From Juglans regia (Eukaryota > Streptophyta > Magnoliopsida > Fagales > Juglandaceae), in NCBI RefSeq assembly GCF_001411555.2, contig NC_049905.1, positions 16,532,891 to 16,596,890 of the forward strand: a stretch of 64,000 bases of DNA, given 5' to 3'. Made by a program: the position numbers and the translations under genes. How positions within the stretch are numbered: the stretch's first letter is position 1; each line of letters begins with the position of its first letter. Below the pieces are notes generated by a model that was given only the letters and a program-made list of their open reading frames with translations, searched no databases and was not told where the DNA came from. Below, piece after piece: positions 24,821 to 37,485 of the stretch.

Positions 24821-25030
24821 GAATTTCTATTAACTTGCTCTACATACACTTGTTCAAAGCGATTTCGCGATGTATACGCATTTCACGATTACATATAGAA
24901 TTATTAATTTATGTGACTCCTTTAACAACCCGCTAGAAATTTACTGGTGAAATTTCTATTAATTTTAGGAACCTCGGTTAATAGAAATCATACACACATA
25001 TATATAGAGAGGCTCTATATAATATGTAAT
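24776..25030. repeat. Microsatellite plus inverted fragment of the same LTR end
   Basis: An (AC)n(AT)n run occupies about 24783-24820. At about 24920-24985 the sequence AACCCGCTAGAAATTTACTG and what follows is the start of the same LTR family in the opposite orientation to copy C, ending near ACCTCG. So the end of copy C faces a second, reversed LTR tip. Confidence 0.65.
24783..24820. repeat. Microsatellite (AC)n(AT)n
   Basis: A run of about 13 AC units followed by about 7 AT units, at the broken outer end of LTR copy C. Confidence 0.95.
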
Positions 25031-25539
25031 ATGTATGTAGATTATTATAGAACAAAGCGCACACACCCATATGCATATATTGTATAATAGTTATAGAAGT
25101 CTATTTTTATTTATTTTCTACGGATATCATGAATTGGATAGTTTTGTAAAACTAAAATTGAATTTTAATGAAGCGGCACACTTGAATTGGTTGATCATGT
25201 GAAATGGATTGTAAAAGGTTTGTAAAAATAAAAACTAATTTGTTTATGATCATTACCCATTAATTATTTTTGTGGTTCATTTACATATCAATCATCCTAT
25301 TCGAGCTTAAAAATTAAGGAATTCATTTGCAGTTCATATCCAAACTAAAGAGCTTAAAAAACAAAAAGACAACAACATTGAGGTACTTAAAATATTATAT
25401 AAGCTAGAATATTAAAGAAAGAATAATAGACAGTCTTTCTTATGAACAAGGAGATGAAAGGGAAATTAAAGTGGGTCGAAATCATAAACGGTACATGCAT
25501 GATGTTCGGTACATAGAGATCATCAGGAGACAGTTAAGT
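25031..25539. other. Intergenic stretch downstream of psaO
   Basis: A/T-rich sequence between LTR debris and the psaO stop codon. It probably contains the psaO 3' UTR and polyadenylation region, since psaO reads leftward into it. No other gene is seen. Confidence 0.45.
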
Positions 25540-26875
25540 TCAAAAGTAGTCCTCGGTCCTTCCCTTGAATCCAATTTGCCCAAAAGTAAGGACGATGAAC
25601 AGTCCCAGGTGCCAGGTAACCAACCACAACCTGCTCATCACCACACACATATCCAACTCATGATATGTAAATAAATATATAAGAAAAATGTTAAATGAAT
25701 TCCTCATTAATGTTACCGCTTATATATTTTATTTTATTATTTTATTTAATAATTAAAAAATAACTATTAATAAAATGGCATATTTTTTTATTTTTTATTA
25801 AAGATGTTAAAAAAATATTTAAAATAAAATAAAAAAATTTCAACTAACAGTACGCTGGGCGGCCTCTAGCAGCATCCACAAATATATAAACATATATTCC
25901 AATATTACCTAAAAATAAATTAGTAAGGAAGTTCATGTGCTATATAAAGATATAAATAAATAAATATATATATATATATATATAGCACCAAAAAGGGCAA
26001 GACAGTGCATGTATAATTCAGAACTCTCGAAACGAAAAGGTAAAAGAATTAGAGAAATGATACTTGTAGTCGTGAGTATATAAGTGACGTGTAGTCGTTT
26101 TGAAAAAAATGAATAAATATGAGATTTATATGAAAAGAAATTAAATTTTTAATAATAGATTCTATTTTTTTCTAAAATAACTGTATGGTATTTACGCATT
26201 CTACGACGACTGTATGCAGTATTATTTAAAAAATTACGTAGGAAACAGAAGGAAGGGTATAACTAACCAGAACTGAGAAGTTAGAGCAGGAGGAGTTGGA
26301 AAGTGAGAGAGCTCAGCTCCAATGCTTTCGAAGAAAAGTCCTGTCAAACTCTTCCCATCGATTGCAGGAATGCTGGATGGCGCTAACCAACCTATTAACC
26401 CGAATCCTATCACATTGAAATCCGTGCGCAGCCAATTCCTCTCGAAGCTTTTCCCCATTACAAATCAGCACAACCCAACAACAAAATTCCACCCAGTTAT
26501 ATATAATCAATCCACAGGAAAACCTACGCCGCCTGGCGGCCATTATCAGTAAACAGTAGAAGACTACTACGTACTATATACGTACTTACCATGTAAACTT
26601 TCCTCCCGAAGCTCCCGCTTGGCTCAGAGGATTCCTAACAGCCACTGAAGACTTGACAAAACCTGAAACCAGATTTTTATAATCATGCTTAGATCAGCAG
26701 AAAGTATAATTTAATCCCTTCAGGACCGGAGATCGAAAGTTGAGAGCTTTTGATCAGATGCAACACCTGAAGTGAGGCATGATGATCTCTTTCCCACGGA
26801 GGCCCGAGAAGGGGATGCTAATGAGGAGGTTCCAAGGCCAATGATGGTCGAGGAAGTGGCAAAGGTCGCGGCCAT
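25540..26875 (-). CDS. PSAO: Photosystem I reaction centre subunit O, complete, four exons
   Basis: Exons on the minus strand: 26875-26767, 26662-26590, 26447-26268 and 25630-25540, 453 nt in all, encoding 150 residues. Every junction has GT-AG and the phases agree. The start is MAATFATSST, a serine/threonine-rich plastid transit peptide. The mature region begins near CFERNWLR, with two hydrophobic segments around VIGFGLIGWLAPSSIPA and LWLVTWHLGLFIVLTFGQIG, and the protein ends GRTEDYF. This matches plant PsaO, a thylakoid membrane subunit of photosystem I that works with PsaH, PsaL and PsaP near the LHCII docking side and in state-transition energy balance. The family is normally about 140 residues. 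Intron 3 (637 nt) holds a MITE. The gene appears intact. Confidence 0.95.
26052..26226. mobile_element. MITE (MULE-like ends) inside psaO intron 3
   Basis: Left end GAAATGATACTTGTAGTCGT and right end ACGACTGTATGCAGTATTATT form imperfect inverted repeats. Short elements with the same AATGATACTTGTAGTCGT-like end also appear near 37052. A clean target duplication was not found. It is intronic and well away from the splice sites. Confidence 0.5.
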
Positions 26876-27110
26876 TTTTTGAGAGAGTGAGGGTTATTGG
26901 GCGTTCGAGATCAGCGTGGAGTTGTTTGGGTTACGCTTTTGTTCTGGTCAAAATGTGATGGACATTTTTTGTGGCAGATTATAGATAGATTAGATTGCAT
27001 GGATGGGCTGCAGCTCAATGATATTGTGCCACGTAGGATTTGCATGGATAAAGTGGGGCTGGTTGCTTTTATCCTGATCGGATACCGATCATGGCTGTAA
27101 GCCCAAGGGA
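26876..27110 (-). promoter_or_regulatory. psaO upstream region with light-type elements
   Basis: Within 200 bases upstream of the ATG, the minus strand shows a weak TATA-like TCTATAATC (about 26978-26986), a G-box-like CCTACGTGGC (27028-27037) and a GATAA/I-box-like GGATAAAAGC (27065-27074). G-box plus GATA motifs are typical of light-regulated photosynthesis genes. Their function here is inferred. Confidence 0.4.
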
Positions 27111-27166
27111 ATTACTAATACCCATGAGATGGAGCGTGACTACAAATCAAGTTCAATAAGCTTGAC

Positions 27167-27876
27167 GTGGAATTTAGGGGTGGAAATTCATATTCGGCTG
27201 TCGTATATTCACATGTCAAAGTCATGATTATTAGATTATACAGGTCAATTTGAACAAAATCCTTTTAATTAAATGGGTAAACTTCTATCACAATGTGTTT
27301 AAATAACATGAGACATGACCCGCTTAATTCGTTTAATAATATTTTACACGACTCATTTATTATGTTTCAAGCCATTTCAACCCAATTCAAGCCGTTTATA
27401 TAAATGGGTTAAACTAACCTCATATTTATTTTTTAACTTAATTAATATAATTTCATATATAATAGAAGAATCATGACTATATAAAATCATTCACAATTAT
27501 AATGTATTCATGATAAAATATTTTATTATTAATATTCAAACCAATAATATATAAGAAAATCAATATTTTCATAAAATAAAAATACATTTTAACATAAAAA
27601 ACTCAATAGTTTGACCTATTAAGTAGTCAAATACTAATATTAATATTACATCCTAACAACAACAAAAATCATTATATAAAACTAAGTATTTCTAAAATTT
27701 ATAAATATAGTTTATTCATGTTATAAGAATTAATTGCAGGTTTAGCGGGTTGACCCGCAATTAACCTATTGATTAATTGTGTCCTATTGGGTTAATCTAA
27801 GTTGACCCAAACCCGCTAATTTCATGTTGAGTTGATATACGGGTCTTGTCATGTATTGACACTAGTAGTGGAATTT
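27167..27876. mobile_element. Non-autonomous hAT element with GGGTTGACCCG repeats
   Basis: The left end is TAGGGGTGGAAATTC, and GTGGAATTT occurs at both 27167-27175 and 27868-27876, fitting an 8-bp target duplication (GTGGAATT). The right end, complemented, reads TACTAGTGTC. The interior carries GACCCGC/GCGGGTTGACCC motifs and an A/T-rich core. There is no transposase. The end sequence resembles a very common plant hAT MITE family that starts TAGGGGTGGCAATTC. Confidence 0.78.
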
Positions 27877-29097
27877 CAAACTGAAGCTTTTTTGACTTTA
27901 CCAATATTTATATTTACATATTTCAATCCATATACTTTAAAAATCATTCTTATTCTTAAGCCTTAAGAACTATATATATCAAAATTAAAATATATAAATT
28001 TATAAAGTTCCTAAACAATATAATTCGTACACATCTATTAATTTCTTTGTAATATGATATATATTCTAATGTTGTGCATCTACATCATTTCTTTCTTCAT
28101 TGTAAGAGCATTCGCAATGCTATTGTCAAGTCTAAATTTTGACTAGAATTTAAGGTTTTGATTATAGCCAAAATTTTTAGAGAGGTTAATTAACATTGAA
28201 CTAACTATCCTAAAGTTAAAATAGTAATATAATATTATATATTTTAATAATATTTTTAAAAAATTAATATTTTGTAAATACACTTGTATTTAAAATTTAA
28301 TATTTTGTATTAATATTAAAAGAGAGAGGTAGTTAGATGGAAAAATCATAAGATATCGATTTGGTCATTCTACAGTGACTCTCCAAATATGACTAGGGGC
28401 CCTATATTACTGTAGCTTAAAATTTCACAAATATTCTTTTGGCTAGTCCAACACTGGTGATTTAACTCAAAAAAAATTTAAAATTTAGAATTGAATTTGG
28501 ACTTTAACTCATGTTTTAATTTGTAGCGTCAGTTCACAAACTTCTCCTCGGAACGTGTATATGTCAGGTTCCTTGATAATCCTTTCATTAGGACGAGGCA
28601 TTTTGATGCCTTAAGTGTTGTATCTTGTGAAAAAAAATATATATATATATATTTTCAACATGTAACAAGATGGAATATTCTCTTGCAATACATTTTCTTA
28701 TAATTCATACATGCAGTACAAAGCGGCCATATATGAAACTTCAAATTGTTCAAATAGAAGTTGTGTTGTGTAAATACAGTATAAGAAAAATAAGTATTTA
28801 TGACGGGTTATTTGCTACAAAAACAATATTAAATTTGGTAGAAAATAATCATTTTCACTGAAAATAATTTGTCACAAATAAACAGTTTTCTTATAGTGAT
28901 ATAGTACTTTTTTCTATAAGGAAAGCCATAGAATTATCCTCTCCTAATTTTTCTTCCTAGCTTACTACCAACCCTTCTAAGTTTATAACAACTAGAATAA
29001 CTTAATGCTACGTACTACTAACATTAAAAGCATTTCAATTAATGCCATGTATAAAAGGTTTCATTATCATAGTCATAAAACCCAAATATTTTATTAG
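27877..29097. other. A/T-rich intergenic stretch, no gene
   Basis: The sequence near 28107 (AGAGCATTCGCAATGCTA) looks like the left end of a GAGCATT-type MITE, with a possible right end near 28440-28465 (GGCTAGTCCAACACTGGTGA). The remainder is A/T-rich and unremarkable. Confidence 0.35.
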
Positions 29098-29395
29098 GGT
29101 CCCGTTTGAAATTTGGACTAAAATGAGATCAACTCAATTCAGTCTAATTTTAAGCTCAGTCTAACATCCAACACTCAAATCACTAAACGCATCTCAACTC
29201 AAAACTTCTTTACAAGTGGGACTCACAATCTTTTTCAACTCAACACCTCTTTACACGCGGGACCTACAACATTTTTCAACTTCTCATAAATACATCTAAA
29301 CTCATCTTAGGTGTACCTACAAAACTCATTCCACCATCTTAACTCACTACTATAACTCAACTTATCTCAACTCAGCTCAACATCTAAACGGGACC
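29098..29395. mobile_element. MITE with GGTCCCGTTT terminal inverted repeats
   Basis: The left end GGTCCCGTTTGAAAT and the right end CATCTAAACGGGACC are inverted matches (GGTCCCGTTT exact). The interior is rich in CAACTCAACTC-type repeats. It is 298 bp with no coding capacity. Target duplications are not obvious. Confidence 0.75.
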
Positions 29396-32300
29396 TCCAA
29401 AGAAAGCATCCTAAAGAAGCTGGCATGGTTATCACTAGTGCTTACTGAAAAAAGAAAAATTAGTTCTAAAAAATAAAGCAAATAATAAAGGCCAAAATCA
29501 TCAAGCCTAAGACTCGTCCCCTGGTCGTGTCCTATCATGTAGCATACTCGTAAACATCATCACATTGATTAGGCACATATAAAAATAAAAATAAGTCAAA
29601 TATTCAATAAAAACTACATCATACAACAAATATAATAAAATTCGATCTAGGTTTTTAGTCAAGCATCAAATAGATTCAGTCGTCGTTATCATAATTCAAT
29701 ACATAACAATAAACTTCAAATAGGCATAAACTCCTTAACCTCATTCTTAATGATCGTTACACACAATTGAACCCCTCATGTGTTAGGGTTAGTGACCTTT
29801 GTGGTCTTGGATCTACTAGGGGCTAACGGATAAGAACCTAAACCTCAAGAATGGGCATCATCAGGTGTACTGCCAGTGACGCATTCTGATGTTGCAATCT
29901 ACCCATTAACCTCATAGTACCGTCTTTATTATAAGGTCAGTTCATTTATTCCCTCAACAGCCACATGCCATCTTTCCTTTCATTTATTTTCTTACATTAG
30001 CTTTCATTCATTTAAAATATATAATTGTACAACATACATATTAGTCAACCAACAACCACACATTTCTCATATGGCATCATCCCATTTATAGTATGGGTTC
30101 ATGTAATAGGGGCTGCCAAGAACGATCTATACATATAGTTGTAAACGTGTAAATATCCATACAATTATGGATGAGAAAATTTTCATTTTACATAAAATGA
30201 CTTGGAGCATGCTTTCCAGCGCACTTTGGACGTGGTGGTGCACTTTGCGAGCTCGATAGATCTTAGCACCTTGGTGGCAGCGTGTTTGGGTCCTTGGACC
30301 CTTGTCCTCCAAGTTCTGTCGGTCACACTCACTAGTTGGACATGGATGTGGTAGCGTGGCAAACGGATCTTTTAACCTTTTTCCGCGCGTCAACACTTGA
30401 GGGGCATGCCAGCCAATGCACCCTTGCACATGGGGAGATCTCCTGCCTGACCACATGATTGTGCGAGCAATTCACCCACACTATACACGTAATCGTGCCC
30501 GAAATGTGCATGTCTTATGCACGTGCATGACACAGCACTAGCTAAGTCTTTCCAAAGTATGTTTTAAGATCGACACTATTATCTAGTTTTATGGTCATTG
30601 TTATTGAGTTTTAGGATCATTAATAAGATGCCACTATCATTTATTTTTAGGATTACTATATTTGGAGTCAAGTGAGTACACATATTGATGGACCTCCCAC
30701 CACACAAAATGATCAGCAAGGTAAATGCGGTGAAGATGTAGATCTTAATATTAGTAAACACTTTAGTCAAATGTGAAGACGTGGATTTTTTTGTTATTAA
30801 CATGAGACTAATATTAATATTGTTAAGCACCTTATTTTCAAGTTGGTTCGCTCATTTTGATAGCCACAATGGTGGCTGGTACGTACATATTTTATCTTAT
30901 GTGTTTTGTAATATTCATTATTCACACCAACTTTTATAATATCTAATATGTCATGGCATGTGTTTTCAAGTTGGCTTCCCACTTTGGATAGTCATGACAT
31001 AAGTTAAAGTTTTAATTTATTTTTTTCCTTTGGAAATGGATAAGTTTTATATTGGATATATCTCTTTTGAAATGTGCAGGTTGCTTCTATTATTAGTGTG
31101 TCATGTACTCAACAATTGAACTTATTTTCGAGTGACTTTGTGTGTTGAGGATTCAGGTTGCTGCTATTCTTAGTGTGCCATGTATTAATTTTAGAGGGCT
31201 CCAATTATAATGTTGACTATTCCTTTTAGACTATTCCTTATTTTCTTTTTCATATGTTTTGCTTTTCCGTTTGTTTTGCTTTTCTATTGCTTTCTTCTCT
31301 TTTCCTTATGTTCTTTAAATGAAATTGGTGTCCACGTGACACCACGTGGAGTTGTATGTTTTTTGTACGTTTTCCTTAATTACACATAGAAATATTTCTT
31401 AACAACATGAATTACCCAATCTTTTGAGTGTATTTACCAAAGATGGGCACATTTGAGTGCCCCCTTTTAATGTGTATGTCCCTCTTTTATTGTAAAGCTT
31501 GTCCTTATTGCACTCATATATTGTAAATACTCAAACTTTACACTCATATATTGTAAATGCACTCACTTCTTTAACCATTAAAAATAAATAAATAAAATAA
31601 AATAAAAAGATAATACACTCATATGAATGATCAAGATGCTAATTAATGATAATAGAATAACCATCCAAAAAAGATAAAATTACATTGATCAGCATTTTCT
31701 AATGTAAACGCCTGACCAATTCAAGTCAAGATTCTGAGTGATCTAGCAGCCTGCAACTGAATGTGGATGCTATTCTTTTCAATCATGATATTTTTTTACT
31801 CGTCATAAAGAGCACGTACCAACCAAAGCCGATCCGCCAGCTTTATCCAAAGCATAATCCAGCTCTGTCAGTCTCACTTGCCACTCGGTACCTATAAAGA
31901 CCCGTTCTTGTAGGACACTTGCCGCCATGGATGTACTAGGTCCCCCGATTCAGCGACCTTTTATGTCCTTTTCTTGTGAAAGTTGACAACTTGGCAATTT
32001 GGGGGTGGCACCAATAATATCTTTTGGAGAAATATTTGGGATTTTTTATAATGGGATCCGAGCATTTCTTTCGATAATTTATTTATTTATTTATTTATTT
32101 AATGATTAAACAAATATTTTTTATTGATATTATAAATTTGTTTTTTTAAATGTTAAAGCATATGAAAAATAAAAAATAAAATAAACTATTTAATCTTGAC
32201 AGTAGCCATCCTCGTGATGCACCTCGATGGTTGTAGCATGGCATGGCTCTATATTTTGGAGGTTAAACCATTAAATAACATTTTTTTTAACCAAATTAAG

Positions 32301-32500
32301 TTTTTATAGAATTTATCTTATAAAAACCATTAAAAACTGACTTTTTATATTTTTCCCAAAATTTCCTATATCAAGGCCTTGTTTGTTTTAGGTAGTATAA
32401 ATCACACGCATTCATTTTATTAAATAATAGAGTTTATTATTAAAAGATAATTTTTTAGAATCTCACTTCTCAACGGGTAAGCGGTTATCAGGCCCTCAAC
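29396..32500. other. Intergenic stretch with degraded repeats, no gene recognised
   Basis: The part at 29500-30560 has the look of an old LTR or repeat fragment: moderate G+C and no conserved frame. At 31070-31190 the phrase GGTTGCT(T/G)CTATT followed by AGTGTG occurs twice, about 80 bases apart. The 109-residue minus frame at 30127-30456 has no family I recognise. A TTTA repeat lies at about 32079-32101. Confidence 0.35.
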
Positions 32501-32639
32501 GGCAACAAATGAAATTCCTACTCATAAGCAATCCTCATATAAATTTCGTGAGCCACATTACATGATAGTAAAATCAAATAAACTGTAAATTTCTTTTCCC
32601 TCTCTACACTCCCTCTTGAGTCCTCACTACTCACATCGC

Positions 32640-33240
32640 TGCAACCCCCTCTGCACTCCACACCGCCGCACCTCCATAGCCCATTGCAGCCAGTTGGAGA
32701 TCTCCAGCCCGTTGCAACCCGACGAACATTTCCAGCCCGTCGCAACCTGTCGCACCCTTCAGCTAGTTCCAACCCTTCAGCCGTCATAGCCCGACAAACC
32801 TCTCCAGCCCGTCACAGCTCGACGAACCTCTCCAGCCCATCACACCCTTCACCCGTTGCACCCTTCACCTATCGCAGCCCGTCGCACCATGTAGCCAGTT
32901 CTAGCCCTTCACCCGTCACAACCCAACGAACCCACGAAAATCGATTCTCACTTGAGTTTTTGGGTTTTCTTCAAAATTTTAGCTGCAGAGAAAGAGGGAG
33001 GAAGGAGGGGGTGTGGCTAGGGCTAGGGCGCGACAGGAGGGAATGAGGGGGTGGGGTTGTGGCTCGACAGGAGGGAAGGAGGGGGTGGGGCACAAGCTCG
33101 AGGGAGGGCTTTGCAATTCCTGAGGGAGAGGAAAGAGAGTGGGAGGAAGGGAAAATGGGATATGGGAGAAATGGAATATTGTTTGCACAATCCGCTGCAG
33201 TTAGACCACATCGTTGGTAAATGGAGTGCCTACATGTCAC
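32640..33240. repeat. Degenerate AGCCCGTCGCACC repeats and G-rich tandem duplication
   Basis: From about 32690 to 32930 the plus strand repeats short units such as CCAGCCCGTC, GACGAACCTCT and CACCCTTCA in many arrangements. From about 33028 to 33100 a 45-50-bp G-rich unit, GCGACAGGAGGGAATGAGGG, is duplicated. Frames across it are rich in serine/proline and look like chance. It may be part of a larger unidentified element. Confidence 0.5.
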
Positions 33241-33689
33241 AATTTTATTGGATGTCATTTTTTAGGGGAGAGCGATAGCACCTACGGTAAGATATTCTCA
33301 ATTTTTTTTATGTGAATCTTAAATTTATCTATTTTTTTAAAAAAATACGCAATATTTACACATTCTAAAACTGAAAATATCATTTCTTATTTTTTTTTAA
33401 AAAAAAATATATGTTTAAGTTGAAAATTAATTTACCCTTCTTGAATGTGTTATAACTATTACATCACGCATTATTCTTCACCCAAGTTGAAGATAGACGG
33501 CATTCTTTGCTCAAATAAAACATGTAGCCCAACTTCAGAACACCACATGTCGATTTTAATTTTTTTAATGTATTTAATTAAATGTTTTATTATAAAATAA
33601 ATTTTTAAAAATATAAAATTTGCTTTTCACTTTAAAATATATTTCTTACTTCTTAAGAAACATTTAATTAAATTATTTTCAAAAAATAA

Positions 33690-35965
33690 ATTGACATGAG
33701 GCAGTTTATTTGGCGCCCTCGACCTCCATGTAAGGAAACTCGGGAATCGAGATGCCTGGATGATGATAACACAGTCATGCATTCCAACGATAGTGTCAAG
33801 TGTGTGTACATGCAACAGTTTACAAAAACAACACAGCGTATAATTTAAATAAGTCAACTAAGTACCAGAATTTTTAATACAAATTTACATAAGTAAAATG
33901 TTTAAAGAGAGTTATACAGTATCCCAAAATAAAATATAATTCAAGTCCAAATACAATAACAAGTGATCCCATATCACTCCTCCGGTGGAGACAAATCCTC
34001 AGGCTCACCCTTAGCTTCATCTGCATCAAAATCAGTGTTACCATAAACGGTACCGCAGGTAAATATAATCCAAACAATCATCGAGAATAAAAATACATTA
34101 ATGCAACCAACAATTATGCATGCATATGATGAAATATGCATTATGTCCAAAATATCATTTTTCCCGAAAATGAATATTTTTCAACGCACGCCAAAATCTC
34201 ATTTGGCCCAAAACATTTCAATAAAAACATTTCCCGCCATTTTCCCTGAAAATGGCCCAAAACAATAATCCATAATTTTCACAGAAAATGACCCACACAA
34301 AATCATTTTGTCCAACATACTCTATTTTCTCAAAAAATAGCCCAATCATCTATTTATCCAAAACTCGTCATTTTTCCAGAAAATGGCCCATTAACCAATT
34401 TTATTGTATGCACTATGATCTCCCCTAGGGACCATCCGCATACCCTAGCTCTCTTCGCCACACCACGGGTAATGACCGTGTGTGTGACTTCGTAACGAGA
34501 GATGCCCAGTTCCGCACCCAGCGCGTTTGTGGCCAAGCATCCTCTAACCCCCGTCAGCAGAGGGGCCATGGAGTAGGCACGAGAGCGTTACCATCCCATT
34601 CGATCCCGTTGTCGCCCAGCGACAACCCAAGGGATGTCACTCAGTATATTCCGCTCCCGAGTGACCAAAAGAGCTCTACCGAGATAATGCCCCATCTCGG
34701 CTTGGGGTCGTGATACACACATACCAAAAAATCTTTTCTCACATGAAAACTCAGTTTTCAATAAACACATGAACATGAATGCAATTATACGAAAATCCAG
34801 TTTTCATTTACAAACATGATCATGCGTGCAAATGCAATGTACAAGACACAACATCAATATCCAACAACTAACAGCTCACAACACAATCCAATTACACAAA
34901 CAACTCCATCTTCCAATCCATTCAATCCCCTTACTTCTCGGACTTAGTCCAACATAATCAACCAATTAACAGTAAAATGCGTTAGTGCAAAAATACATTT
35001 AAATCACAAAAGTTTTTTGGAAAAATACTTACAGCGCTATATTATAATTTTCAAAGGATCACAGAGGTGCAAGAGGTGGCGGCACAACAATATAACAGTG
35101 CAAAATGCACTATGACCGTGGGTCTCAAAATGCAAGATTTTGAACGGAAACAAACAAAGACTTGAGATTACAAGGGAATGTCTTAGGGATGTCAGTGAAC
35201 CTAATGGTGGTGGTGGTTGGCCGTGGGTGGTGGCATGGGAGGTGTTTGGAGGCCAAAATGTTCAAAACGGAAATGTTGATGGTGGAGCTTCACCAGTGGC
35301 GGATCGGAACTGAGGATGGATGGTTTAAGTTGCTAGGAGGTCAAGGAATATGTGGTGAAGAGATGGTGGCTAGAGGTGGCGCAACGGCGGCGCGAAAGGG
35401 GCTGGGAATCGGAGGGTGAGGTCGCCGGCCGTAGGGGAAGCAAATAGGAGGGGTAGTGTCGACCACGGTGGCTCGCAGTGGCAATGGGTGGTGGACAACG
35501 AAATGGACGGGGAAGAGAGGGGCTGTGCGTGGGAGAGAAGAGAGAAAGAGGAGAAAAAGAAATGGGGGGAAAAAGAAAAGGAGAAGAAAAGAAAAAGAGG
35601 AAAAAGAAAAAGGGAAAAAGAAAAAGTGAGGGAAAGAAATGAGGTTCAATCTTCACATCTTGGATCATAAAAATGATCCAACGAAAAAAATTTCAAAACA
35701 GCAAGTTAAATAAAATAATTTAAACATACTGATTCAATGAAAATAAAATAATTAAATCTGACAATAAATTAATTTAAAATAAAGAGAAATTTAAATGCAT
35801 AACAATAATTAATATTAAGGAAACATATCAAATTAATTTTCACAAATTAAAAATCATAAAAATAAACCCACTAAAAAATCTAAAAAATTTAAAAAAAGAG
35901 AATAAAATTTTTAATTAATAAAAATAATCCTTCAATTAAAAAACACTAAAATGCAGGATATTACA
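33690..35965 (-). repeat. LTR-like block, probably a truncated or solo LTR
   Basis: The right edge reads ...GGATATTACA, which on the minus strand is TGTAATATCC, a plausible LTR start. The layout parallels the gypsy LTR at 4600-7084: a CTCC/TCATCTGCATC segment near 33980, tandem GAAAATGGCCCA units (about 34160-34400), a G+C-rich middle (34430-34720) and a purine-rich stretch (35510-35640). No matching left terminus or target duplication was found. Confidence 0.4.
34160..34400. repeat. Degenerate tandem repeat, ~50-bp units with GAAAATGGCCCA
   Basis: At least five loose copies of (T)TTCC..GAAAATGGCCCAAAA alternate with A/T-rich spacers. This is typical of minisatellites inside plant LTRs. Confidence 0.55.
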
Positions 35966-37485
35966 GTTTATGATTGGGTACGTATTTTATTTTAAAAATA
36001 CTAGTACTATAGGGTGTTATTCATTATAGCGAATTGTTTTGTTGTGTGAATAATCTTAAAAATTATATATTAAACTTTATCTATATCTAGAGTACATTAT
36101 CAAAATGAATCAAAATTATAATATATGAAAATCATATAATTACAGCCACGATTTTCAATGCAACCAAAAACTGAAAAATCTTTTCCACATATATTTAACG
36201 GGTCAAATCTTGGATCACTTTCTTCCTAAGGACAGAAAATACAAAGATCTTAGAAATATATGTGTTAACGTCGTGTTTTATACGCCTCTAGATCATGTTT
36301 CAACAACTCAGTCTTTAGAATTAGGCCTGCAAAAATAAAGAAGAAGACAACTATGAGAGGATGGCTTTTGGGTTGGGGAGTCTCCGATGCCAAAATTAGT
36401 ATCATCTTTTGGAAGTTTGTAAATAATGAAAAAGTCTATGGTTCAGAGAGAAAGTTTCTCGTATCTAGAAGTTGTTATTTATACCAGGAGTCTAGGGGGA
36501 CAAATCGTGTCTGACTCCATGGAGTCCATGTCCTTTGTACTATTCATTTTGTCTGAGTTTTTTAATGCAGCGTGCTTCTACGACGACATCATTAATGTGA
36601 CATGTAACTCGGGTAGTGGTGTTATTAATACGGCATGGTTCTGATTTACTTTACCCTCTATGGTCCATCAATGTCCCCATGTTAGAAGATAAAAAATTAT
36701 CCGTCTTTCCCATTCTACCAAGTACAAGTCTCCTTGAGCAGAGTGTTTTTCGAGCGACGTCAGGCTCGTCCGTCTCATCCGCCACCATTATTTATTTTAT
36801 CTTATAGACAACTTACTTTATGGACAAGTTTGAGTCCTGAGACCGAATATTGGGTCGAAGCCCAATGGGCTTGCAAAGTTGGGGGAAAATCCCCTTATAA
36901 TATGATTGATACACTATCATTCAAAGTAGTAGAAAATGGTTTGTATTTTGATTTTTTGATAAACTAGGTTTACATTATTGGGCATGCCATTCATTAATAC
37001 AACAAAGAAGCAAACCGAAAAATTAAAACTAAAAGAAAAAGTGTAATTAATATGAGAAATAATATTTGTAGTCGTGGAGTACGTAAGCGCTGCGCAATCT
37101 TTTTGAAAAAAATAAGTAAATACTTGATTAGTGATCTCCACTCTTTTTCAAAACGATTTTGCATCACTTGCACACTTTACACTATATGTAACGTTACTCT
37201 ATCCATATTATGGTAAATTAAATAAAATCTTATAGAACCCAAATTGCTGATGACATTGTTCAAAATATTATACCATAGAACACTTCATCAAAGTCTTACA
37301 ACTTGTTCTAAAAAATAAAATAAAATAATCTTACAACTTTATACATATAGCAATCATTTTCTCCTGAACAAAAGAATTGTGAATGAAATTAATTGAAACA
37401 ATTGAAACAACTCATCTGCTTTCACTTTGTGCATGTACGTTCTGTATCAAGATCAACTGTAATAACTGTAAAAACGATGGTTCCC
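35966..37485. other. Intergenic stretch downstream of the F-box gene
   Basis: No conserved protein. 36330-36900 has higher G+C and could be an old repeat. Near 37052 a MITE end resembling the one in psaO intron 3 occurs (GAGAAATAATATTTGTAGTC), running to about 37197. The F-box 3' UTR must lie just left of 37486. Confidence 0.35.

Noticed and set aside
26313..26552. Plus-strand 76-codon frame and minus-strand 76-codon frame at psaO
   Set aside because: Both overlap psaO exon 3 in the wrong frame or strand; the spliced psaO reading explains the locus.
33030..33280. Proline/serine-rich frames on the minus strand
   Set aside because: Three overlapping frames over a duplicated G-rich unit; a composition artefact.
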